From assembly GCA_029248885.1 (NCBI GenBank), contig JAQWIL010000006.1:1-47729 (forward strand): DNA of 47,729 nucleotides. Reading direction: 5' to 3'. Position 1 is the first letter of the stretch. Each line of letters opens with the position of its first letter. Below the pieces are notes generated by a model, which saw nothing but the letters and a program-made list of their open reading frames with translations, did no database searches and was not told the DNA's origin. The position numbers and the translations under genes are program-made. This document shows positions 1 through 7,783 of the stretch, one piece after another. Origin of the DNA: Flavobacteriaceae bacterium (GTDB taxonomy: Bacteria > Bacteroidota > Bacteroidia > Flavobacteriales > Flavobacteriaceae).

Positions 1-1
1 A

Positions 2-511
2 TATCTCGCACATTGGACAGAACACAAGGTAAAGCCCCTTTGGATGGTACACCTTGTCCATCATTCTGATCATCATGTGGATACCACAACAGCCAACCGC
101 CATCATCCTTTGGAGAGTGTTGTTCGTTTTGTATTTACAACCCTAGGTGTTTTTCTAATCGGACTACCCATTGGTGTCGTGATGCTTTACCAGTCCCTAT
201 CGGTTTTGTTGAGCCAATTTAATCATGCAAATATCAAGTTGCCGCAACGATTGGATATGCTTTTGAGTTATTTTATCGTTTCTCCAAATATGCATAAAAC
301 ACACCATCATTATGTACTTCCATACACCGACTCAAACTATGGAAATATCTTTTCCATATGGGATCGATTGCTGGGGACTTATATGTATCTCGCCCCAGAG
401 AAAATCATTTATGGCGTTGATGTATTCCCAGATGAAAAAGAAAATAGTTCGATACAAAGTCTTTTGAAGCAGCCATTTCAGCCCTACAGAAAGCCCACTA
501 CGGGTAGATGA
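2..511 (+). CDS. Fatty acid hydroxylase / sterol desaturase family protein, 5' truncated by window edge
   Basis: The open frame runs in from the left edge, so the N-terminus is missing. The visible part carries the histidine clusters of the membrane di-iron fatty acid hydroxylase/sterol desaturase superfamily: HWTEHK at the very start, HLVHHSDHHVD soon after, and MHKTHHHY near the end of the membrane part. Between them lies a hydrophobic hairpin (VRFVFTTLGVFLIGLPIGVV). Family members are integral membrane oxygenases that hydroxylate or desaturate lipids or carotenoids; the substrate cannot be told here. The end is polar (EKENSSIQSLLKQPFQPYRK). Its last 14 bases overlap the end of the convergent NamZ-type gene. 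Family assignment is firm, substrate unknown. Confidence 0.85.
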   Translation, partial: YLAHWTEHKVKPLWMVHLVHHSDHHVDTTTANRHHPLESVVRFVFTTLGVFLIGLPIGVVMLYQSLSVLLSQFNHANIKLPQRLDMLLSYFIVSPNMHKTHHHYVLPYTDSNYGNIFSIWDRLLGTYMYLAPEKIIYGVDVFPDEKENSSIQSLLKQPFQPYRKPTTGR

Positions 512-1667
512 GATATTGATCTCTGATTTTTAAAAAGTCTCGAATATCTGACTGCCAACTGTCCCTAATTTCAGAGGCACTCATGCCTTTTTCAATTTGT
601 AATTGTAGGGACGTTGTACCAGCATGACGCCTAAACCCTGGATCCAAGAAAAATTGTTCGGGCTCATGGCTGTTTCTATATGCTTGTATCATCCAATCGA
701 TATTGACTCGATCCAACTTTGGATGATTTCTCAAGTCAAGTCCATAACATTCTTTTTCTTTTTCCTTTGGATTCGAAGCACCCGACTTGGGCGTGGGGAT
801 GTAGCGATGTGTAAATTGAGTTGCATCTAAAAATGAAGCACCAAATTGCTGAAAGGGATGAGAGGTTCCACGACCTGCATTGACAGGAGTTCCTTCAAAC
901 AAGCCCAAACTCGGATACAGCATCACCGACTGCGCATTGGGTAGGTTTGGAGAGGGTCGGACAGGTAACTCATAGTGAGTTTGATGCGTGTAATTCGCTA
1001 TGGGGATTACCTTTAACGATAGCTTGTTTTTGGTATCTAGCCACTGTTCGCCCACCAACATCACAGCATATTCGCCAATTGTCATGCCATATACGAGTGG
1101 AATGGGAACTTTCCCTAAAAAGCTTTGGTTGTCTTCCTCCATCATGGGACCATCCACATAATGCGCATTCGGATTGGGTCGATCTAATACAATTACAGGA
1201 ACCTTCGCATCTGCACATGCTTCCATGACCAGGTGAAGGGTAGATAGATAAGTAAAGAATCGCACACCAACATCTTGGATATCAAACACCAGAATATCGA
1301 TATCTGCAAGCTGTTCAGCGGTGGGTTTGCGGTATTTTCCGTGTAAAGAAACAACTGGAATTCTAGTTTTGGCGTCGATTTCATCTGAAATGGATGCACC
1401 TGCATCTTCTTTTCCTCGAAACCCATGCTCAGGCGCAAACACTTTTTTAATATTGACCCCCTGACTTCGTAAATGATCTACCAAATGAATACTCTTGTCA
1501 TTCGTTAGAACCTGACTACTCTGATTCCCAACGACTGCGACCTTCATATCGACCAAAAGGGGGAGATACTCCTGCGTTTGGTATGCGCCAGGTTGGACTT
1601 GCGCAAAAAGGGGCATGCTACAAACCACAAAGACAAAAAAAGCGGTATTTTTGAGTAAAGCTATCAC
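498..1667 (-). CDS. DUF1343 / NamZ-type exo-beta-N-acetylmuramidase, secreted
   Basis: A 389-residue protein of the DUF1343 family, whose characterised member (Bacillus NamZ, GH171) removes terminal N-acetylmuramic acid from peptidoglycan fragments. Residues 1-22 form a signal peptide (hydrophobic run ending MPLFA before QVQP), so it acts outside the cytoplasm. Family hallmarks are visible: VVGNQSS near 45-51, APEHGFRG at 78-85, FDIQDVGVRFFTY at 128-140, DRPNPN, and EGTPVNAGRGTSHPF. The start is GTG; an in-frame stop lies just upstream and no ATG would keep the signal peptide. The start codon is only 3 bp from the TTG start of the divergent permease gene. A role in peptidoglycan recycling is inferred from the family. 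Confidence 0.88.
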   Translation of the reverse strand: MIALLKNTAFFVFVVCSMPLFAQVQPGAYQTQEYLPLLVDMKVAVVGNQSSQVLTNDKSIHLVDHLRSQGVNIKKVFAPEHGFRGKEDAGASISDEIDAKTRIPVVSLHGKYRKPTAEQLADIDILVFDIQDVGVRFFTYLSTLHLVMEACADAKVPVIVLDRPNPNAHYVDGPMMEEDNQSFLGKVPIPLVYGMTIGEYAVMLVGEQWLDTKNKLSLKVIPIANYTHQTHYELPVRPSPNLPNAQSVMLYPSLGLFEGTPVNAGRGTSHPFQQFGASFLDATQFTHRYIPTPKSGASNPKEKEKECYGLDLRNHPKLDRVNIDWMIQAYRNSHEPEQFFLDPGFRRHAGTTSLQLQIEKGMSASEIRDSWQSDIRDFLKIRDQYLIYP

Positions 1668-1670
1668 AGG

Positions 1671-2894
1671 TTGAAGATTAGTCTATTCATTGCCAAACGT
1701 ATTATCGGTTCGAAGTCCTATAAAAATAGTGTTTCGGCACCAATTATTAAAATCGGAATCATCGCCATTTCCATTGGCTTGATCGCGATGCATATCGCCA
1801 TTGGTACAGGTATTGGATTTCAAAATAAAATCAAGGATAAAATCAGTTCTTTTGAAGGTCATGTTCGGGTATCTACCTATGAGAATAATTCAACAAATAC
1901 CACTTTGGAGAGCATCGACACCCAAATCATTCGCTCAGCAGCTGAAAAGGATCGTGTCGCTTTTGTCAATCCAGTAGCGTATGCATCAACCGTGTTTAAA
2001 ACCGATAAGAATTTTGCGGGGGGACTGTTGAAAGGCATTGATAGTTCATACCAATGGAATGCTTTTGAGGAATATATTACAGATGGTCGCTTACCAGAGA
2101 TCGGATCTTCAATCAGTAGAGAGATTTTACTATCCAAGCATATTGCCAGAACCTTGGGGGTAAAAACGGGAGACCGGGTATCATCTTATTTTTTGTTTGA
2201 GGATCGCCTCCCAATCCGTAGGAGTTTTGTCGTTTCGGGTCTCTATGATTCTGGCTTTCCCGATTTCGATCAGCGAATTGCCTTTGCAGACTTGCGACAC
2301 GTTCAAAAAATATATCAATGGCCTTCCGATCATGTAGGGGCTTTTGAAATCACTCTGGAAAATTTTGATGATATAGACTTGTTTTCAGAACAGGTCTATG
2401 ACCAGGTGCCAGCTCCATATGATGTGCAGCATGTCAAAGAACGCTACCCCGAAATTTTTAATTGGATTTCCCTTTTTGATACCAATATCGCCTTGATTAT
2501 TGTGATTATGATCATTGTGGGCGGGATCAATATGATTACCGCTTTATTGGTTTTGATCCTCGAACGAACCCAAATGATCGGTTTGCTCGGGGTATTGGGG
2601 ATGAAACAATGGGCAACACAAAAAGTGTTTTTGTACAACGCTGCCTACCTTATTGGAATTGGATTGTTTTGGGGTAATGTGTTGGGGCTTGGACTTCTTG
2701 CTCTCCAACGCCAAACGGAGTGGATTTCACTTGATCCGACTTCTTATTATGTGACGACCGTACCAATTGCTTTTGATCTGTACATGATTGTAGCGATTAA
2801 CATCGGAACCTTTGTGATTTGTGTATTGATGCTATTGATCCCGTCATTTATCATTTCGAAAGTCACTCCAATTCGCGCGTTGCGGAGGGTGTAA
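1671..2894 (+). CDS. FtsX-like ABC transporter permease (LolC/E-MacB type)
   Basis: A 407-residue inner membrane permease subunit. It has the four-helix FtsX/MacB layout: TM1 at about 24-48 after a short cytoplasmic start, a large periplasmic domain to about 265, then three helices (the NIALIIVIMIIVGGIN stretch, a second around 320-345, and one near 370-395) and a short basic tail ending TPIRALRRV. The layout and the N-terminus resemble the lipoprotein-releasing LolC/LolE proteins of Bacteroidota. No ATPase gene is adjacent, so the partner must be encoded elsewhere. The start is TTG at 1671, because an in-frame stop lies at 1656-1658 and no ATG is available nearby. Lipoprotein or lipid traffic is likely but not shown by sequence. 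Confidence 0.88.
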   Translation: MKISLFIAKRIIGSKSYKNSVSAPIIKIGIIAISIGLIAMHIAIGTGIGFQNKIKDKISSFEGHVRVSTYENNSTNTTLESIDTQIIRSAAEKDRVAFVNPVAYASTVFKTDKNFAGGLLKGIDSSYQWNAFEEYITDGRLPEIGSSISREILLSKHIARTLGVKTGDRVSSYFLFEDRLPIRRSFVVSGLYDSGFPDFDQRIAFADLRHVQKIYQWPSDHVGAFEITLENFDDIDLFSEQVYDQVPAPYDVQHVKERYPEIFNWISLFDTNIALIIVIMIIVGGINMITALLVLILERTQMIGLLGVLGMKQWATQKVFLYNAAYLIGIGLFWGNVLGLGLLALQRQTEWISLDPTSYYVTTVPIAFDLYMIVAINIGTFVICVLMLLIPSFIISKVTPIRALRRV

Positions 2895-2944
2895 ATCCAA
2901 CAAATTTCAACGATATGTAGGCAATATATATCTGCGCGATACAG

Positions 2945-2952
2945 TACATTTG
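2945..2952 (+). promoter_or_regulatory. Bacteroidota -7 element (TACATTTG) of the cysteine synthase gene
   Basis: TACATTTG is an exact match to the TAnnTTTG -7 consensus of the Bacteroidota housekeeping sigma factor. It ends only 4 nt before the ATG at 2957, so transcription would start at or next to the start codon. No good TTG -33 element is seen at the usual distance. Confidence 0.5.
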
Positions 2953-2956
2953 CAAT

Positions 2957-3937
2957 ATGAAATACGCCAATAATATTCTCGAAACCATTGGGAACACCCC
3001 GTTGATCAAATTGAATTCGATTACAAAAGAAATTGATGCCACTGTCTTGGCTAAAGTGGAATACTTTAACCCGGGAAATTCTGTTAAAGACCGAATGGCA
3101 CTCAAAATGGTCGAGGATGCCGAGGCAGATGGACGACTCAAGCCTGGCGGAACGATCGTTGAGGGAACTTCAGGAAACACAGGAATGGGCTTAGCACTTG
3201 CTGCCATTGTCAAGGGGTATAAATTGATTTGCGTATCGAATGACAAGCAGTCCCCAACCAAATTTGACGTGCTTCGTGCTGTAGGTGCTGAGGTGGTTGT
3301 TTGTCCAACCGATGTACCAGCCGATGACCCTCGTTCTTATTATTCAACTTCGAAGCGTATCGCAGAGGAAACACCCAATGCTTGGTATGTCAACCAATAT
3401 GATAACCCTTCCAATGCGGTTGCTCACTATGAGCAGACGGGTCCTGAAATATGGGAACAAACCGATGGTAAAATCACCCATTTTGTCGTTGGGGTAGGCA
3501 CTGGCGGAACAATATCTGGCGTATCCAAATACCTCAAGGAGAAAAACCCAGCGATTAAGGTTTGGGGGATCGACACCTATGGTTCGGTATTTAAAAAATA
3601 CCATGAAACGGGCGTTTTTGATGAAAAAGAAATTTACCCTTACGTAACTGAGGGAATCGGGGAAGATATTCTTCCAGAAAATGTTGACTTTGACCTGATT
3701 GATGCCTTTGAAAAGGTCACTGATAAAGACGCTGCAATATATACACGAATGCTTGCAAGGGAAGAAGGAATTTTTGCAGGAAACTCTTGTGGTGCTGCGA
3801 TAAAGGGGATGTTGCAACTCAAAGCCCACTTTGGTCCTGACGATGTCGTGGTGGTATTGCTACACGATTCAGGAAGTCGCTATGTCACCAAAATCTACAA
3901 TGACGACTGGATGCGTGAAAAAGGGTTTTTGGAATAA
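2957..3937 (+). CDS. PLP-dependent cysteine synthase / cystathionine beta-synthase-type enzyme
   Basis: A 326-residue fold-type II PLP enzyme that should condense an activated serine with sulfide or another thiol in the cytoplasm. The PLP lysine is K44 in NPGNSVKDR; the substrate loop is TSGNTG at 71-76 and the phosphate-binding loop is GTGGT at 181-185. The residues around K44 and the segments EDAEADGRLKPGG and DNPSNAVAHYEQTGPEIW resemble cystathionine beta-synthase more than CysK. Unlike full cystathionine beta-synthases it stops after the catalytic domain and has no C-terminal regulatory CBS domains. It ends 6 bp before the stop of the convergent T9SS gene, inside a shared terminator hairpin. 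Enzyme class is certain; the exact acceptor is not. Confidence 0.92.
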   Translation: MKYANNILETIGNTPLIKLNSITKEIDATVLAKVEYFNPGNSVKDRMALKMVEDAEADGRLKPGGTIVEGTSGNTGMGLALAAIVKGYKLICVSNDKQSPTKFDVLRAVGAEVVVCPTDVPADDPRSYYSTSKRIAEETPNAWYVNQYDNPSNAVAHYEQTGPEIWEQTDGKITHFVVGVGTGGTISGVSKYLKEKNPAIKVWGIDTYGSVFKKYHETGVFDEKEIYPYVTEGIGEDILPENVDFDLIDAFEKVTDKDAAIYTRMLAREEGIFAGNSCGAAIKGMLQLKAHFGPDDVVVVLLHDSGSRYVTKIYNDDWMREKGFLE

Positions 3938-3945
3938 CCCTTTTT
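3918..3945. terminator. Bidirectional intrinsic terminator between convergent genes
   Basis: A perfect 10-bp stem (AAAAAGGGTT at 3918-3927 with AACCCTTTTT at 3936-3945) encloses an 8-nt loop. Because one arm starts with an A run and the other ends with a T run, it reads as a hairpin plus U tract on both strands. The stem contains the stop codon of the cysteine synthase gene and touches that of the T9SS gene. Confidence 0.75.
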
Positions 3946-5257
3946 AAGACTTGATCATTTTTTTGGTAACAACCCCGTGTGTTGAGCTAATTTTCACTAA
4001 GTATAATCCCTTGGTTAAACCTAGCACATCGATTTTCCTTTCACTACTTTCAAGAACTTTTCTTCCATATAAATCATAGATGACCACTTGATGGATTTCG
4101 CCATTGGTAATCTTTATAAACAGTTGGTTTTGAACTGGATTGGGAAATGATAAAAGGATTGGCGACTCGAAAGGTTTATGTCTTAGCGTTTCATCGACCA
4201 TAAAAAGACTATCATTATCACTGTTTGTAATCACTACTCCTAATGGAATATTTTCTGATGAGGGGTCAGAGTATTGTAACGTAAAGCGATATGGGTTGTT
4301 GTTCGTAAAGTTAAAAAACGCTGACAGCAGGTTGTCAAAAGGGACACTATCCCTAGGGCAGACGGAACCCAATGTTCCACCTACGTCAATTATGTGAAAC
4401 GCATCACTTTCTTTTTCAAATAAAGCACTAAATGAAGTGGAGTAGCAGTGTTCTAGATATAAGCCACCAGCAAAGAGGGGATCATCATAAAACGTACCCT
4501 CAAAGTCGTAATGTTCATGTTGAACTTCTGGTAAACGATAAACAGTATCATGAACAATAAGACGATCTATTGTCCATGATTTTAATAGGATTTCTGGAGG
4601 ATCAAATTCATGAGATGGACTAACTCTATTGAATTCGATGCTATCGTCATTTGAATTTGTAAAAATCAATTTTTCACCTGTTGTATCATCGTTTTCAATT
4701 TGATACCCAAATGGTTGCTGAATATAATTATCGAAAAAAGCAATATGTGCTTGCTGAAACGCCCTAAAATCAGCGTTGATGATGCAATTATCTTCGGGAT
4801 AACTGAATTCTGCATGAGATGAAAAAGTAAACGTATCACTTGTGATGACAGAGCCAGAGTCATTGTCAAGAAGTCGGAAAAAACAATCGTTTTCAAAATA
4901 CAACCGAGTACTCAGTGAAAAAAAATTGGATGATGTAGATTGCCTTAGATTTAACTCCATGAGTGCAAAATTAGAGAGTGAAAGATCGGGTCTTTCAATG
5001 GTTTGCCCATCAATGGTCACACGTTCAGAAAACCATGGCGAACTAACAGAAGAAAACAAAGTTTGTTCTTGACTTGTTTGTGGTTTGTTGTAAGCTGCAC
5101 CATTTATTACCAAATAATTTACGTACCATTTTTTATTTGCAAGCTGCTCAGGCACGTTGTTACTTTGTGCACTTACCATGGGTAGGAAACTCAAAAACAC
5201 GCATACCACGCAACTAAAAATATTTGGGTTTTGGAAATTGAATTTTGTTGTTCTCAT
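3944..5257 (-). CDS. T9SS type A sorting-domain protein with two internal repeats
   Basis: A 437-residue secreted protein. Residues 1-30 are a signal peptide ending MVSA before QSNN. The C-terminal 70 residues are a type IX secretion sorting domain: FPNPVQNQLFIKI, then VVIYDLYGRKV, then GLTKGLYLVKI and a basic end (KKMIKS). The middle seems to be a duplicated domain: about 39-212 and 224-356 share a KW/SW start followed by a V-x-Y-x-x-P strand, a C-x-x-x-F centre, a second Cys, FF/FN near the end, and a matching close (IFTNSNDDSIEF versus VITNSDNDSLFM). The repeat resembles a lipocalin- or META-like beta fold but I cannot name it. It heads an AT-rich group with the lipoprotein and barrel genes on the same strand. 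Export and surface location are confident; function unknown. Confidence 0.85.
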   Translation of the reverse strand: MRTTKFNFQNPNIFSCVVCVFLSFLPMVSAQSNNVPEQLANKKWYVNYLVINGAAYNKPQTSQEQTLFSSVSSPWFSERVTIDGQTIERPDLSLSNFALMELNLRQSTSSNFFSLSTRLYFENDCFFRLLDNDSGSVITSDTFTFSSHAEFSYPEDNCIINADFRAFQQAHIAFFDNYIQQPFGYQIENDDTTGEKLIFTNSNDDSIEFNRVSPSHEFDPPEILLKSWTIDRLIVHDTVYRLPEVQHEHYDFEGTFYDDPLFAGGLYLEHCYSTSFSALFEKESDAFHIIDVGGTLGSVCPRDSVPFDNLLSAFFNFTNNNPYRFTLQYSDPSSENIPLGVVITNSDNDSLFMVDETLRHKPFESPILLSFPNPVQNQLFIKITNGEIHQVVIYDLYGRKVLESSERKIDVLGLTKGLYLVKISSTHGVVTKKMIKS

Positions 5258-5283
5258 CGGGGAGGGGGGTAAGATTCATTGAT

Positions 5284-5718
5284 TTAATTTAAAATGTAAT
5301 TCGTAATATCATAGTCGGCTGAGATCAATTCTAAGCCAAACTCTTGAGATAAATTTCTGTCAATAACAGATTGCAATTCATAATTATACACACAAGTTGA
5401 ATTTGAATTAATCAAAAAACAAGACTGATTGTCTGGTTTGAATGTATACAAAGTACTAACATTTTCAATTAAGTTTGTATTGCGCATAGTTAAACGAACA
5501 TAACCTTCAACTCCTATATCGTTTGGATTATGGAACTCAATTTCTGCAGTAAATTGATATCTATCATCCTCAAAAAGGGTAAATTGTTGGCTCAGTATGT
5601 TAATTTGTATAGGTTCCTCAATAAGCGTATTATTTATATGGTATTTTCCACTATCACATGCCTGCAAGTATAAAATACTAATGCATACCAAGATGGGTTT
5701 AAATTTTATTCCATTCAT
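5284..5718 (-). CDS. Small hypothetical lipoprotein
   Basis: A 144-residue protein with a lipoprotein signal peptide: basic start MNGIKFK, a hydrophobic run, and a lipobox LQAC with the lipidated Cys at residue 21. The mature part (starting CDSGKYH) is rich in beta-strand-like patterns (YQFTAEIEFHNPNDIGVEGYVRLTM) that suggest a small Ig-like or immunoglobulin-type sandwich, and it has two further cysteines. No family is recognised. Codons are AT-rich like its two neighbours. It lies between the T9SS cargo gene (26 bp downstream) and the beta-barrel gene (5 bp upstream), so the barrel and lipoprotein genes are probably co-transcribed. Confidence 0.75.
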   Translation of the reverse strand: MNGIKFKPILVCISILYLQACDSGKYHINNTLIEEPIQINILSQQFTLFEDDRYQFTAEIEFHNPNDIGVEGYVRLTMRNTNLIENVSTLYTFKPDNQSCFLINSNSTCVYNYELQSVIDRNLSQEFGLELISADYDITNYILN

Positions 5719-5723
5719 AAAAT

Positions 5724-6431
5724 CTAAAGTTTAAGACCTACTCCAAACCCTATGTTAAAAGCGGTTATGGGTTGTTCAAATGTTACTTTACTCAAAGATC
5801 CATCGCTACTAGTAATCTCTACATTTGAAAACTCTGGCTTTGTCACAAAATAATCAATAGTTGAAAGAAGATAGAGTTTTGGGTTTAAACTATAATTTAA
5901 TCTAGCCCCAACGAGATATGCGAAGGATGTCGCATCAGCACTTTCTTGTTTTGACCAAAAATAATTTTCATAATCCTCTATGAGCACATCTAAGGATGGA
6001 GATTTCGAATTAGAAAACCCCATCTTTAACTGTAGATTTAAAAAGGTTTTTTCATTTAAATCCATTGAATAAAAACCTCCGATAAGTAAACTTCCAATTT
6101 CAAATTCCTCACTTTCTACTGTGATGTCATTTAATGGAAAAGCGTCACTAAAAATTTCCGCAATAGTTTTTACATCAATTGGATTTGTTTGTGCTCGTAA
6201 TGTAAAAGAATAGCCAAATTCTTTTTCTTCAATTAATCGAGAATATGAGACATCAAAATTTACTCCACTTAATGCAAAACCAGCCTCTTCCCTGTCAATG
6301 TTTTTACTTGCAAAGTCTCCATCAGGTAAACTAAAACCCAACTGTACATTGAGGGTTCCTTTATTTTTTTGTGCATGAGAGGTTGTGAATAGAAAAGTGG
6401 CAATGATAACTAGGTATAATGATTTAGGCAT
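5724..6431 (-). CDS. Outer membrane beta-barrel protein
   Basis: A 235-residue protein with a signal peptide (residues 1-20, ending TSHA before QKNK). The remainder alternates short amphipathic strands and turns, as in porin-like small barrels: GTLNVQLGFSLPDGDF at the start, GSLLIGGFYSMDL, LNLQLKMGFSNS, YLVGARLNYSLNP, and a last strand AFNIGFGVGLKL. No aromatic residue closes the C-terminus, but the final strand is otherwise barrel-like. It is the first gene of the AT-rich group and precedes the lipoprotein gene by 5 bp. The pairing suggests a small outer membrane unit with the lipoprotein, which is inference only. Confidence 0.75.
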   Translation of the reverse strand: MPKSLYLVIIATFLFTTSHAQKNKGTLNVQLGFSLPDGDFASKNIDREEAGFALSGVNFDVSYSRLIEEKEFGYSFTLRAQTNPIDVKTIAEIFSDAFPLNDITVESEEFEIGSLLIGGFYSMDLNEKTFLNLQLKMGFSNSKSPSLDVLIEDYENYFWSKQESADATSFAYLVGARLNYSLNPKLYLLSTIDYFVTKPEFSNVEITSSDGSLSKVTFEQPITAFNIGFGVGLKL

Positions 6432-6471
6432 AATTTGGGATTTTTACTCAAGTTACAAAAAAATAAAAACT

Positions 6472-7335
6472 CTACTCTACTTCCACCACATCCACTTTTA
6501 CCCCGAGTTTGTTGGGTCGGATTTGGTAACCCATTTTCTCGCTGATTTCATGGATAAAAGCAGCTCCAAAAAAGATAATTTGCGAGGTGTAATACACCCA
6601 AAGCATCAGAATTGCCAACACACTCGCCGAACCGAAAATACTATCGATGTGCATGGTGGTCAGCACATATCCAATGATGGTTTTTCCAATCGAAAACAGG
6701 AATGCTGTAAATACACCACCTAAAACGGCTGGCTTCCAGTGTACGATGGCGTCACTCAAGATGCTAAACATCAAGGTGAAAATGGTGCCCAATACAAGAA
6801 ATGAAACGACCAATTCATACCCATAGGTAAAGGAGTAGTTGCTGCTCAAACGATCGCTGTATTCCAATAAATAACTGCTGACACTTGTGCTGACGAGTAC
6901 AAAAAAGACAAGACCGATAAGTAGGGTAAAAGATATAAATTGCTTGATCAGATAATTCTGAACCTCTCGCTTTCGTTTGACTTTAATTCTCCATATCCGG
7001 TTAAAAAAGTTGTGAAGTTGACGAAGCATAGCGGAGGAAGACAATCCCAGAATCAAAAATCCAACGCTGGTCGCCAAGGCACTGTTTTGATGAACCTTGC
7101 GATGACTTACAATTTCTTGAATCTGTTTGGAGGCTTCTGCCCCTAGGGTATCGTTGAATTGTGCATAGATTTCGTCTGAAACTTCTTTTTCCCCAAAAAA
7201 GTACCCCAGAACAACGGTGATGATGATAATCATGGGTAAAAGCGAAAACACAGCATAGTAGGCGAGGGCAGCCCCATTTTGAAAGGGGTTGCTTCTAAAG
7301 AAAATGTCAAATGTGTTTTTTAGAAATGAAATCAT
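6472..7335 (-). CDS. YihY/virulence factor BrkB family membrane protein
   Basis: A 287-residue polytopic inner membrane protein of the YihY/BrkB family. The family signature FQNGAALAYYAVFSLLPMIIII lies near the start, followed by about five more hydrophobic segments, including FTLLIGLVFFVLVSTSVSSYL and a C-terminal pair ending LWVYYTSQIIFFGAAF. The charged C-terminus (EKMGYQIRPNK...VEVE) is cytoplasmic by family topology. A TTG codon at 7338 directly precedes the ATG at 7335; the ATG is chosen. The function of the family is unresolved; older RNase BN claims were withdrawn. It follows the DUF1622 gene by about 35 bp on the same strand. Confidence 0.88.
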   Translation of the reverse strand: MISFLKNTFDIFFRSNPFQNGAALAYYAVFSLLPMIIIITVVLGYFFGEKEVSDEIYAQFNDTLGAEASKQIQEIVSHRKVHQNSALATSVGFLILGLSSSAMLRQLHNFFNRIWRIKVKRKREVQNYLIKQFISFTLLIGLVFFVLVSTSVSSYLLEYSDRLSSNYSFTYGYELVVSFLVLGTIFTLMFSILSDAIVHWKPAVLGGVFTAFLFSIGKTIIGYVLTTMHIDSIFGSASVLAILMLWVYYTSQIIFFGAAFIHEISEKMGYQIRPNKLGVKVDVVEVE

Positions 7336-7373
7336 CAAAGTATGCTATTATATAAAATTGAACGATATTAAAA

Positions 7374-7718
7374 TCAATCTTTGTTGGGTATTAGTGTTAA
7401 TTCCTCTTTGGCGATTTCTTTTGACAAAAAATAGTTCAATAGAGTTCTAATGACAGCTATGGCAGCAAGTTTTCCAATCGTATCCCAATTGGGTGAAACT
7501 GCCGTACCTAATATGTCAGCACCCAACTGAAACTCAAGTGCTAGCACGAGGTATCGAGCTAGGGTCAATCTGACCTTTGTGAAATTATTTTTATTTCGAA
7601 ATAAACCTAGAAGATAAACACGAATTGAAAGAATGAAACCAATACCGACTAGAAGTCCACCAGTGGCTTCAACGATAAGTTTTAATTTATTAAGCCATTC
7701 AATGATAAGATGCTCCAT
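7374..7718 (-). CDS. DUF1622 family membrane protein
   Basis: A 114-residue protein with three probable membrane helices: around 17-38 (ATGGLLVGIGFILSIRVYL), a weak central one around 50-65, and one near 80-97 (KLAAIAVIRTLLNYFLS). The middle segment LARYLVLALEFQLGADILGTAVSPNWD, with its conserved ALEFQLGADI core, is the hallmark of DUF1622. The role of the family is unknown. It sits upstream of the YihY/BrkB gene and may be transcribed with it. A 65-bp gap separates it from the end of the fatty-acid operon, and I see no strong terminator there. Confidence 0.82.
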   Translation of the reverse strand: MEHLIIEWLNKLKLIVEATGGLLVGIGFILSIRVYLLGLFRNKNNFTKVRLTLARYLVLALEFQLGADILGTAVSPNWDTIGKLAAIAVIRTLLNYFLSKEIAKEELTLIPNKD

Positions 7719-7783
7719 ATTATCTATTTGGGGGTGGTTATGATGCTAAGATAATGAAAATGGTTTCTTAAGGATGTTCAGGT

